From: Muribaculaceae bacterium Isolate-104 (HZI)
Lineage (GTDB): Bacteria > Bacteroidota > Bacteroidia > Bacteroidales > Muribaculaceae
Assembly (NCBI GenBank): GCA_003762715.1
Contig: RIBJ01000032.1
Location: forward strand, 62,001 to 126,000
Direction: 5' to 3'
DNA length: 64,000 nt
Under the pieces are notes generated by a model that saw nothing but the letters and a program-made list of their open reading frames with translations, did no database searches and was not told the DNA's origin. Positions 18,958 to 26,971 of this stretch are shown here, piece after piece (position 1 is the stretch's first letter; the number at the start of each line of letters is the position of its first letter). The position numbers and the translations under genes are program-made.

Positions 18958-20055
18958 ATGGATATGCATCACCCTGAAAACGACGACTGCTATACCGGTC
19001 TGACAGTAAACAGCGGAGTGGCGCAGCCTCCCTCCGTAAACCCCTACCTCGTGCGCCGCAGACGCAAGCCGCTCCCGTCTGTCGCAGAGATGGTCGAAGG
19101 CATTGTAAAGGGCGATGTCACCACGCTTAGCCGCGCCGTTACTCTTGTAGAGAGCCTTAACCCGGAGCATCAGGCTATAGCCCAGGAGGTCATTGAGAAA
19201 TGCCTGCCCTACAGCGGCAACTCGCGCCGAATAGGCATCACAGGGGTACCCGGAGCAGGCAAAAGTACCTCTATCGATGTTTTCGGGCTGCATGTGCTGC
19301 GCGACGGCGGTAAACTTGCTGTGCTTGCCATTGACCCCTCCAGCGAACGCACCAAGGGCAGCATTCTCGGCGACAAGACACGAATGGAAAAACTTTCGGT
19401 TCACCCCGGAGCTTTCATTCGCCCCAGCCCGTCGGCGGGTTCGCTCGGCGGTGTGGCGCGCAAAACCCGCGAGACAATAGTGCTGTGCGAGGCTGCCGGC
19501 TACAACAACATTTTTGTCGAGACGGTAGGGGTGGGGCAGAGCGAGACTGCCGTACACTCCATGGTCGATTTCTTTCTGCTCATACAGCTTGCCGGCACCG
19601 GCGACGAGCTTCAGGGCATAAAGCGCGGCATAATGGAAATGGCAGACGGCATTGTAATCAACAAGGCGGACGGCGACAACATTGAGCGCGCAAACCTTGC
19701 CATGGCGCAGTTTAAAAGCGCCCTGAGACTCTTTCCCACACCCGCCTCAGGCTGGTCGCCCGAAGTGCTTACATACTCCGGCTACTATGAGATAGGCATT
19801 GCCGAGGTGTGGAAAATGATAGACAGCTATTTCGATTTTGTAAAGGCAAACGGCTACTTTGACGTAAAGCGTGCCGAGCAGTCGCGTTTCTGGATGTACG
19901 AAACCATCAACGAGCAGCTCCACAGACATTTCTACAACAACCCCCGCATAAAGCAGTTGCTCGCCGAGGGTGAGGCTCTGGTGCTTGATCACCGCCGCAC
20001 CTCTTTCGCCGCCGCTAAGACGGTGCTTGACAGCTATTTCGAGAATAAGTTATAA
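18958..20055 (+). CDS. meaB: MeaB/ArgK-type GTPase, methylmalonyl-CoA mutase chaperone
   Basis: A 365-residue G3E-family GTPase. Walker A is GITGVPGAGKSTS near residue 95, followed by LAVLAIDPSSERTKGSILGD, FIRPSPSAGSLGGVARKT and the G4 motif NKADGDN. MeaB protects and gates adenosylcobalamin loading of methylmalonyl-CoA mutase, an enzyme of the propionate pathway in Bacteroidales. The mutase genes are not in the window. It starts 12 bp after the DUF1573 pair and may share its transcript. Confidence 0.93.
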   Translation: MDMHHPENDDCYTGLTVNSGVAQPPSVNPYLVRRRRKPLPSVAEMVEGIVKGDVTTLSRAVTLVESLNPEHQAIAQEVIEKCLPYSGNSRRIGITGVPGAGKSTSIDVFGLHVLRDGGKLAVLAIDPSSERTKGSILGDKTRMEKLSVHPGAFIRPSPSAGSLGGVARKTRETIVLCEAAGYNNIFVETVGVGQSETAVHSMVDFFLLIQLAGTGDELQGIKRGIMEMADGIVINKADGDNIERANLAMAQFKSALRLFPTPASGWSPEVLTYSGYYEIGIAEVWKMIDSYFDFVKANGYFDVKRAEQSRFWMYETINEQLHRHFYNNPRIKQLLAEGEALVLDHRRTSFAAAKTVLDSYFENKL

Positions 20056-20154
20056 TCTCTCCGGAACAATCCCACCCTCCGCTGTGTTCAGTTTCAACAG
20101 AGAGGTCCGGTTTAGCCGGTTTCTCCAACTAAACCAAACACGCTGACATTTGTT

Positions 20155-21102
20155 ATGAGAGCTACCGGATATAGAATTCCATCTCAGTACCGCACCGTAA
20201 GGAAGTCGCTGACATTCAAGCCTATGTCGCCCGCCGACATTCCCGTCATAGCGCCATTCATGCCGCGCGCCGCCACACGTACCTGCGATTTTACAGTCGG
20301 TGGAATGGTGCTTTGGGCAGACTGGTTTCGCTACCGCATGTGTATCTGCGACAACACTCTGTTCGTAAGAGGAATAAGCGAGGACGACATGCATTCGACC
20401 GCATTCTCCCTGCCCGTGGGCGATATGCCGCTCGCCGATTCGGTGGCGCTGTTGCTCGACTATTGCAAGCGTCGTGGAATACCGCTGCTGTTTTCTGCTG
20501 TGCCGCAGGAATATGTGGAGCCTCTGCTGTCTCTCGGCGCTTCCTCGGTCATCGAGTTGCCTGACTGGGCAGACTATCTTTACTCCATTGACTCGCTGGC
20601 TACCTTCGCAGGCAAAAAGCTCAATAAAAAACGCAACCACATCAACCGCTTCATTGCTGACAATCCCGGCTATACTCTTGAGCCGGTGACTCCTGACAAT
20701 ATCGGCGAGCTGTCACGCTTTTTCGAGTCAATGACCATGCCAGACAACAAGCCGCTCATGGCTGAGTACGACCGCTGCATGGTGCGAGAGGTGCTTGCCC
20801 GTCCGCAGCTGTACCCTTTCGAGGGGGCGGCGCTGAGGCTGCCCGGTGCCGACATTGTGGCGTTTGCGTTTGGCGAGGTGGCAGGCGACACTCTTGTGGT
20901 TCACATTGAAAAGATTGACCATTCAGTGGCGGGTGCCGGCGAGGTGCTGTGCCGCGATTTCGCGGCTCTGATGAAGAGCCGCCACCCGCAGCTCCTTTAT
21001 GAAAACCGCGAGGACGACGCCGGTGACCCAGGACTGCGTCAGGCGAAGCAAGCGCTTTGTCCGTGCGCGCTCCTGCGCAAGTACAATGTCCGCTTCGACT
21101 GA
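20155..21102 (+). CDS. DUF2156 (LPG synthetase C-terminal-like) protein
   Basis: A 315-residue protein of the DUF2156 family, a duplicated GNAT-like fold related to the aminoacyl-lipid-forming domain of MprF. Signatures are FKPMSPADIPVIAPFM, LNKKRNHINRFIADNPGY and, near the end, HPQLLYENREDDAGDPGLRQ. No membrane part is present, so it is the stand-alone cytoplasmic form common in this group. The exact reaction is unknown. An internal Met at 20224 could be an alternative start. Confidence 0.85.
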   Translation: MRATGYRIPSQYRTVRKSLTFKPMSPADIPVIAPFMPRAATRTCDFTVGGMVLWADWFRYRMCICDNTLFVRGISEDDMHSTAFSLPVGDMPLADSVALLLDYCKRRGIPLLFSAVPQEYVEPLLSLGASSVIELPDWADYLYSIDSLATFAGKKLNKKRNHINRFIADNPGYTLEPVTPDNIGELSRFFESMTMPDNKPLMAEYDRCMVREVLARPQLYPFEGAALRLPGADIVAFAFGEVAGDTLVVHIEKIDHSVAGAGEVLCRDFAALMKSRHPQLLYENREDDAGDPGLRQAKQALCPCALLRKYNVRFD

Positions 21103-21130
21103 GCCTCCCGCCTTTTGCTGTTCCCCATTT

Positions 21131-21169
21131 AAAAAAGCAGGGCACCGTGTCTCACGACAAGGTACCCTT
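21131..21169 (-). terminator. strong intrinsic terminator reading leftward
   Basis: On the minus strand GGGTACC and GGTGCCC pair (one G-U), and an inner TGTC/GACA stem closes on loop GTGA. The stem is followed by TGCTTTTTT. The + strand side lacks a T tract, so the signal serves minus-strand transcription although no minus-strand protein gene ends here. Confidence 0.65.
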
Positions 21170-21244
21170 GAAAATACATGTTGTAAAGTGTATACAGGGA
21201 TGTGATTACGTTAGTATTAATTTGTCAACACATCTGTTGCTAAA
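21131..21244 (-). ncRNA. candidate small RNA, about 115 nt
   Basis: A minus-strand -7 box (TATCTTTG, 21251-21258) and a strong hairpin terminator with a T6 tract (21131-21169) bound about 115 nt with no credible reading frame. This arrangement is what an independent sRNA gene looks like. It lies just downstream of the DUF2156 stop. No known RNA family was recognised; a bidirectional or chance terminator remains possible. Confidence 0.35.
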
Positions 21245-21250
21245 TTGGCA

Positions 21251-21284
21251 CAAAGATACTCTAATTTATTAACTTTATATCAAA
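21251..21284 (-). promoter_or_regulatory. minus-strand promoter ahead of the candidate sRNA
   Basis: Minus-strand TTTG (complement of CAAA at 21281-21284), 22-nt spacer, TATCTTTG (complement of 21251-21258). The spacing is 2-3 nt longer than usual. The rest of 21103-21405 has no gene. Confidence 0.4.
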
Positions 21285-21352
21285 CTGAAGTACAATAATT
21301 GTTAATAAATTAAGCTTTGTGTACAGTTGTTGACACATTTTTGCTATTTGTC

Positions 21353-21385
21353 GTAAAAAACGCCCGGCTGACAGCAGCCGGGCGC
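21353..21385 (-). terminator. terminator of the propeller lipoprotein gene
   Basis: GCGCCCGGCTG CTGT CAGCCGGGCG followed by TTTTTT on the minus strand, about 20 nt past the stop at 21406. Confidence 0.85.
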
Positions 21386-21405
21386 CTGAAAGTATAAGCC
21401 GAGTG

Positions 21406-22617
21406 TTATTTCCAGCTGCCGAAAATAACTATATTGTTGTCATCCTCGCTGAGGGTTGACTGAAAATCCTGAAGTTTTGTCAGCTCGTCGCCGCTCACAC
21501 CCCTTTCTGCTATGGATTTTTCTATCAGTTCTGCCAGAGTGCCGGGGCTTGTGTTTAATATAAAGTACTCGGGACTCTTGCTGTATATCCAGCCGGTTCC
21601 GGCATCGACATCGCCTATGCAGTCAAGAATAAGTCTGCAATAGCCGCCGCGCAGGTTTTCCGGTTCGACAACAAACGGGGTCTTTGGTTCAATCACATAG
21701 GAGTTTTCGCTGACCTGCCTGGGGCTGCCGAAGCCTGACGACACATACAGACTTCCCATTTTGTTGTAATAGCGCATCTCGCCTTTCTCGGTGGGAATGG
21801 TGAATTTCGGCAGCAATGAGGAGCCGTCGCACTCATACAGCGAGTCGGGCTCTCCGCTTATGCGAAAAAGCGCGTAGCTGAAATTTTCAGCGTTGCCGCC
21901 TATGTTGCTGTACAATTCGTTGCTGAAGTCGGTAGGCACTTCGAGCCAAGGTTTTGATATGTCTGACAGCGTGTTGCCTTCAAAATCCTGAGTCCATACC
22001 TGCATTTTGGCTTTTGTACCCTCGAAGCACATGGCTACGGCTGTTACAATGCGCTTTTCGGTGTCTACTTTTATGCACCCCTTCTGCATTTTCTGCGCAA
22101 GGGGAATGTTGCCGGCAAAGCTGCCGTCATAGTTGTACGATATGATATTGTCTGCAGAGTATGACACAAGGTATATCCGCTCTGCCGACGAGTCGGCGTA
22201 AATGTCGTAAGGGGCTATGTAGTATTCGCCCGGTCCGTTGCCGCGTGCGCCTATTTTACCGATGTATTTGCCGTCGAGGTCAAACTGTTTTATCTCTCCG
22301 TCACAGAATATTATGATTCTGTTGCCGGTAATCCAGGTCATGCCTTCTCCGGTCATTGAGGCGTCTGAGGTTTCCAGCCGCACAATCTTTATGTTGTCGG
22401 CTAAATCCGACAGTCTGAGGTCGCGCACATTTTCCGACTTTTCGGGATGTGCTACAATAAGGCTGCCTCCGTCGGGAGTATGCACGCGTTCAGCCACTAC
22501 AGGCATATCGCCAAATGTAGCCGAGTCGGAGCCGTTTCCGGCATTTCTGCCGCCGCACGATGCTACCGCCGCCGCAAGAACCAGTCCGCAGACCGGTAAG
22601 GTCAAAGTAAGTTTCAT
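21406..22617 (-). CDS. 6-bladed beta-propeller lipoprotein
   Basis: From the ATG at 22617 the 403-residue protein has a lipoprotein signal (MKLTLTLPVCGLVLAAAVAS followed by Cys), so it is anchored to a membrane. The rest shows repeats of a 6-bladed propeller (BF3164/DUF4934-like): FDLDGKYIGKIGARGNGPGEY and YNYDGSFAGNIPL. Such lipoproteins are abundant in Bacteroidales; their ligands are mostly unknown. A frame extension to 22767 passes through the promoter and is not used. It has its own promoter and terminator, so it is monocistronic. Confidence 0.85.
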   Translation of the reverse strand: MKLTLTLPVCGLVLAAAVASCGGRNAGNGSDSATFGDMPVVAERVHTPDGGSLIVAHPEKSENVRDLRLSDLADNIKIVRLETSDASMTGEGMTWITGNRIIIFCDGEIKQFDLDGKYIGKIGARGNGPGEYYIAPYDIYADSSAERIYLVSYSADNIISYNYDGSFAGNIPLAQKMQKGCIKVDTEKRIVTAVAMCFEGTKAKMQVWTQDFEGNTLSDISKPWLEVPTDFSNELYSNIGGNAENFSYALFRISGEPDSLYECDGSSLLPKFTIPTEKGEMRYYNKMGSLYVSSGFGSPRQVSENSYVIEPKTPFVVEPENLRGGYCRLILDCIGDVDAGTGWIYSKSPEYFILNTSPGTLAELIEKSIAERGVSGDELTKLQDFQSTLSEDDNNIVIFGSWK

Positions 22618-22656
22618 TGCTGTTGTGAGTATAGGTTGGGTTGTATGTAATCGCCT

Positions 22657-22664
22657 CAAAGTTA
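22657..22664 (-). promoter_or_regulatory. -7 box of the propeller lipoprotein gene
   Basis: TAACTTTG on the minus strand, 40 nt upstream of the ATG at 22617. No clear -33 box. Confidence 0.55.
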
Positions 22665-22747
22665 GTGAAAAATAGCTATCGGTTTTGATTATTGCGATTT
22701 TTTTTACAAAAGTGCATTTTCGCATGAAAAGCGCTATGCGGCGGGCG

Positions 22748-22755
22748 TAATTTTG
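22748..22755 (+). promoter_or_regulatory. -7 box of the 713-residue unknown gene
   Basis: TAATTTTG 24 nt upstream of the ATG at 22779, divergent from the promoter at 22657. Confidence 0.55.
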
Positions 22756-22778
22756 CAGAAAATTCAAAAATATCAGCT

Positions 22779-24920
22779 ATGGACACACGATTTACAACTC
22801 CTCTGAACACCAACATCATTGCCGGGAGATATGTGGCGCCCCCCGCTCCGGAGGTGCCTGCTCTGCTGCGCACTGCCGGCATGATTCTCACAGCCTCCGG
22901 CTCTTCTGTGACTCTGCGCGCATGTGGCGCTCCGGAGTCGCTCTTTTGTGCCGACCTGAAGTCTGTGCCGCTGTGCGCCGAAAAGAGCGGCGACACCATA
23001 TATGTCATGACTGCCGAGGGCTGTCACCGCATAATAGCGGGCGAGTCGGGGTTCATCCACCTGCCGCCTCACAGGCAGCTGCCGCCGGTGAGTTTCAGCG
23101 CCGACAGAAAAGGGGTGGTGCGGCTTCTCACCATATCGGTGAAGTCATCGTCAGGAGTGTCGCTTTCCGACGGCATCTCGCCCGTGTCGACACTCCACAA
23201 AAAGCTCACTGCGGGACTCGACTATGTGTACCGCGAGCTTCAGGCATCTGTTTCCGACGCTTCGCTGTTCATGCAGCCGGTGCTTGTGCGTTGCCGCTTT
23301 GTCGATTCGTCAGGAGCTACTCTGATGCTCACCCCTCCGCAGCTGCTCGGCACCGACCCGCTGTGGCAGTGCCATGCCGTTCACACAGCTTCGGTAACAA
23401 AGCGTTCCGACACCGATTTCACCATAAATCCGTTTACCCTGACGGCTGTGGCGTGGCAGCCGGCGGTGTCTCTGCCGCCGTCAACCCACCCTTCAATGCA
23501 GGGTGTGGAGGCGGTGCGTATAGAAATATCGTCGCCGGTCGACTTCTATGACCCCGCTCAGCCGGTGGCGATACGCATTGCCCGTCCGCGCGACAACAGC
23601 CCGGAGTGTCACGCCTATCTGTCCGGCGCCGATTACGGTTCTGACAGAAAACTCAGGGCTAAAGTGGAATCCATGACCGGTACGGACGCGGTTTTCGAGG
23701 TGGCGCGCACTGTGGCGTTGCGCCCTGTTGTGCAGCGTGTGCTCATAAAGCAGCCCCGTAGAAATGCGGCATCCTCCGGCGGGGTGGCTCAGGCTCAGCC
23801 GCTCAATTTTTCTGCTGGCTGCTCGGTGCGCAGCGGCGACACAGTGGCTTGGGGTAACATAACGCAGCTGCCGTTTACTCCGCCGCACCCCGCGCAGATT
23901 CTGGCTTCGGGCGAGGAGCGGTTTGACTGTACTGTCGGGTTTTACACCCATTCCGGATTGCTTTGTTCCGCGTCCGGTACGGTGTCCGGGGCTTCGCGTT
24001 CGTTTGTGCATGAGTTTTCGTGTCCCGACCCGGAGGTGTGTGCGGTAAAGGTTACGTTTGCCGACACCGGAGCTTCCATATCCGCGTCAATGACCCCTTG
24101 CGGCGGTGCTGCCGTGGCGTGGCATGACTCCGGTGAGGTTACGGATTTACCCGATGCCGTGGCTGCTTCTGTGAGGGTGTCCCGCTGTGGCAGCATAGTG
24201 TCGGCGCTTGCCGCCGACCCGCTTGTGCCGGTGAGCAGGGTGGATGCGTGTGACGGCGACATAACCGGTCTCGTTCCCGCATGTCGCTCGCAGAGTTCGT
24301 GGGACTTTTCGCGAACCCATCTGATTGCCTTGTCGCTGTCGGGCATACACGCTGTGTGTTTCAATTCGCGCGCCGGCTATGTGTCGTCAACTCTCATAGA
24401 CAGGCGTAGCGCTCCGGCGGGAGGCATCTTCGCCCCGGACGCGGTGTATGTGCCGGTTCTCGGAGGTGTGGTGAGGGTGACCGGCGCGAGAAGTTGCGGC
24501 TACATTCCGCTGCCGTTCGAGGCGAGGCGGCTTGCTTACCGCGAGCCTCAGCAGCTGGTGTTGTGCAGGGGAGAGTCTGACGAGGCGCTGTGGATTGCGC
24601 CTGACGGAGAGCTTGCCCTGGTGGGCGCGCAAGGGCGCATTGCTTTCAACAGCGAGGTGACGTTGCCGAAATCCACTGCTCCGCGCTATCTCACTGTGCC
24701 GCTGCTCGCAGACTCCTTTTCAGGAAAGCTCACTCTGCTTGGCGACTGCGGCGACAGTTCCGTGCCTGCGCTCTGTCACAGATGTGCCGACATAGTTGGC
24801 TCTGTCACTGAGCCGTTGCGCATCAGGGTTGCCTCGCGCCCGAGGAAAATGCGCGCCATTGTGTCGCTTGTAGGCTCTGCCTCGCCCGACTTTGCCATAA
24901 ACCGTCCGTTTATATCTTAG
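22779..24920 (+). CDS. large unknown protein next to an orphan terminase
   Basis: A 713-residue protein without a signal peptide or membrane segment. It is rich in Ala, Ser, Val, Pro and Cys and looks mostly beta-stranded. Two segments resemble propeller or tail-fibre-like repeats (IYVMTAEGCHRIIAGESGFI; IHAVCFNSRAGYVSS). I do not recognise a family. Position directly before a terminase large subunit suggests a phage-structural origin, but no other virion gene is nearby. Its TAG stop lies inside the left arm of the inverted repeat at 24919. Confidence 0.6.
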   Translation: MDTRFTTPLNTNIIAGRYVAPPAPEVPALLRTAGMILTASGSSVTLRACGAPESLFCADLKSVPLCAEKSGDTIYVMTAEGCHRIIAGESGFIHLPPHRQLPPVSFSADRKGVVRLLTISVKSSSGVSLSDGISPVSTLHKKLTAGLDYVYRELQASVSDASLFMQPVLVRCRFVDSSGATLMLTPPQLLGTDPLWQCHAVHTASVTKRSDTDFTINPFTLTAVAWQPAVSLPPSTHPSMQGVEAVRIEISSPVDFYDPAQPVAIRIARPRDNSPECHAYLSGADYGSDRKLRAKVESMTGTDAVFEVARTVALRPVVQRVLIKQPRRNAASSGGVAQAQPLNFSAGCSVRSGDTVAWGNITQLPFTPPHPAQILASGEERFDCTVGFYTHSGLLCSASGTVSGASRSFVHEFSCPDPEVCAVKVTFADTGASISASMTPCGGAAVAWHDSGEVTDLPDAVAASVRVSRCGSIVSALAADPLVPVSRVDACDGDITGLVPACRSQSSWDFSRTHLIALSLSGIHAVCFNSRAGYVSSTLIDRRSAPAGGIFAPDAVYVPVLGGVVRVTGARSCGYIPLPFEARRLAYREPQQLVLCRGESDEALWIAPDGELALVGAQGRIAFNSEVTLPKSTAPRYLTVPLLADSFSGKLTLLGDCGDSSVPALCHRCADIVGSVTEPLRIRVASRPRKMRAIVSLVGSASPDFAINRPFIS

Positions 24921-25082
24921 AGTATGTTTACTTTTAACTTTATGAAATCTTTAGATGCCTTTCAGGTCTTTTTGAAGATTTCGTTCAGTCATTATGGAAC
25001 CTCATAACTCCTTCTTTCAATCTCCAAACATACTCTGAAATCCGCTCAAAATCTTAACATAAGCCAAAAGTAAACATACTCT
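24919..25082. repeat. 164-bp element bounded by 17-bp perfect inverted repeats
   Basis: Arms AGAGTATGTTTACTTTT (24919-24935) and its exact complement (25066-25082) enclose an AT-rich stretch without a gene. A third, shorter copy of the arm (AAACATACTCT) is at 25026-25036. The layout fits a MITE or a mobile repeat; the left arm supplies the last two bases of the preceding gene's TAG stop. No target-site duplication is obvious. Confidence 0.55.
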
Positions 25083-25090
25083 TAATACTT

Positions 25091-26932
25091 ATGAATATCA
25101 AGGAAATACTTGCTGAAAACACACTACGAAACTCTGCTTTGCCCGCTGCCGCTGACCCGCAGTCCGGCTCCGGATGCTGCGGCACCCGCGTAGAGGTGGC
25201 GTACAGGGGCAGAAAGCTCTTTTTGCCGGCTTCGATGCTTGCCGACCCCTGCTACTCGCCGGCGCTGTCACCCCTCGATTTAGAGGCTTTGCGCTGCCGG
25301 CACGACTTCGAGTACTGGGCGTGGCGGTGCGTGCGCATTCACCACAAGCTCACCGGCGCTCTTGTGCCCTTTGCCCTCAACGCTCCGCAGCGCCGAGTGC
25401 TTGAGGCTCTTGAGCGGCAGAGGCTCGCTTCGCTGCCCATAAGGCTCATTTTGCTCAAGGCGCGCCAGTGGGGCGGCTCTACTCTGATTCAGAACTATAT
25501 GGCTTGGATTCAGTGTGTGCACAAAGAGGGGTGGAACTCCCTGATATGCGCCCATGTCAAAAACACCTCGGCTGCAATAAGAGCCATGTACTCCACTATG
25601 CTTGCCAACTATCCCGCCGAGCTGTGGCAGGCGGATGTGAAGCCGGCGTTCAAGGCTTGCCCCGGTTCGGTGGACACACGCGAGATTGCCGGCAGGGGCT
25701 GCACGGTAACAGTCAGCTCGTCGCAGAGCCAGGAGGGATCGCGCGGACTGAACTGCGCCATGGCTCACCTGAGCGAGGTGGCGTTCTGGGCTGACAGCAA
25801 GACACGCAACTCGACCGACTATATCCGAGCCGTGTGTTCCGGCATTGCCCTGCTGCCGTACACTCTGGTGGCTATGGAAAGCACTGCCAACGGCACCGGC
25901 AATTTCTTTCACCGCGAGTGGCTGAGGGCAGAGCAGGGGGCGAGCGACAAGACAGCGGTGTTTGTGCCGTGGTACGAAATTGAGATTTACCGCACTCCCG
26001 TGGCCGACCCGGCGGCGCTATGGGCGGAGTTGGACGACTACGAGAAGGAGCTGTGGCGGCGCGGGCTTACTCTTGAAATGATAAACTGGTACCACTGCAA
26101 GAGGCGCGAAATGGAGTCGCACGACGCTATGAAGTCTGAGTTTCCCACCGACGCGGCTGAGGCGTTTGCCCATTCCGGCAGCGGAGTGTTTGCCTCAGCG
26201 GCGGTGATGAGGCTGAGGGCAGGGTGTTCGGAACCGCCGCTCACCGGCGAGGTGTGCGGTTTGTCACAGACCGGAGCCGGAGCGGTGAAGGAGGTCAGGT
26301 TTATGCCCGACAGCACCGGACAGCTCAAGGTGTGGAGCCTGCCGCGTCAGGGAAGATGCTATGTGGCGGCGGTGGATATAGGCGGCAGATGCGATGCCGC
26401 CGACTGGAGCGTGATTGCCGTTCTCGACCGTACCCCGGGAGCCGTGCCCGAGGTGGTGGCGCAGTGGCGTGGTCATATCGACCACGACCTGCTGGCTTGG
26501 AAGGCGGCTGCTGTGGCTATGTTCTACAACGAGGCTCTGCTGGTGGTGGAGAGCAACACAATAGAGTGTTCGGCGACGGCAGGCGAGGGAAGCTATATTT
26601 TCGAACAGCTCGACGAGGTGTACCCGCGTCTGTATTGCCGCGACCGAACCGAACCGGCGGTGCGCTACGGCTTTCACACCAACCGGGGCACCAAGGCGAA
26701 AATAATAACCGAGCTGATTTCGGCGGTGCGCGAAAACCGCTATGTGGAGCGGTGCGCGCAGGCTTGCGACGAGCTGGAGACATACAGGCGGCTGCCCAAC
26801 GGCAGTTATGCCGCTGCCGAAGGGTGTCATGACGACATGCTCATAACCCGCGCCATAGCTCTCTATGTCACGAACGACTCTCCGGCTGTATCGGGCAATC
26901 CGGCGGAGCTGCTGCACCGCCCGCGGTGGTGA
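25091..26932 (+). CDS. phage-type terminase large subunit (orphan)
   Basis: A 613-residue protein with the two parts of a DNA-packaging motor. The N-terminal ATPase has a Walker-A-like KARQWGGST at residues 123-131 and a coupling region around SSQSQEGSRGLNCAMAHLSE. The C-terminal RNase-H-like nuclease has AAVDIGGRCDAADWSVIAVL and the later acidic motif GCHDDMLITRAIAL. The motor packages viral DNA into proheads. No portal, capsid or tail genes flank it and base composition matches the surrounding core DNA, so it is a domesticated or relic gene rather than part of an intact prophage. Confidence 0.82.
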   Translation: MNIKEILAENTLRNSALPAAADPQSGSGCCGTRVEVAYRGRKLFLPASMLADPCYSPALSPLDLEALRCRHDFEYWAWRCVRIHHKLTGALVPFALNAPQRRVLEALERQRLASLPIRLILLKARQWGGSTLIQNYMAWIQCVHKEGWNSLICAHVKNTSAAIRAMYSTMLANYPAELWQADVKPAFKACPGSVDTREIAGRGCTVTVSSSQSQEGSRGLNCAMAHLSEVAFWADSKTRNSTDYIRAVCSGIALLPYTLVAMESTANGTGNFFHREWLRAEQGASDKTAVFVPWYEIEIYRTPVADPAALWAELDDYEKELWRRGLTLEMINWYHCKRREMESHDAMKSEFPTDAAEAFAHSGSGVFASAAVMRLRAGCSEPPLTGEVCGLSQTGAGAVKEVRFMPDSTGQLKVWSLPRQGRCYVAAVDIGGRCDAADWSVIAVLDRTPGAVPEVVAQWRGHIDHDLLAWKAAAVAMFYNEALLVVESNTIECSATAGEGSYIFEQLDEVYPRLYCRDRTEPAVRYGFHTNRGTKAKIITELISAVRENRYVERCAQACDELETYRRLPNGSYAAAEGCHDDMLITRAIALYVTNDSPAVSGNPAELLHRPRW

Positions 26933-26971
26933 GCGGTACAATAAACAACCCTATGAATACGTTATCAAGTC

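Noticed and set aside
22779-26932. Intact prophage
   Set aside because: Only a terminase large subunit is recognisable; portal, capsid, tail, lysis and integrase genes are absent.
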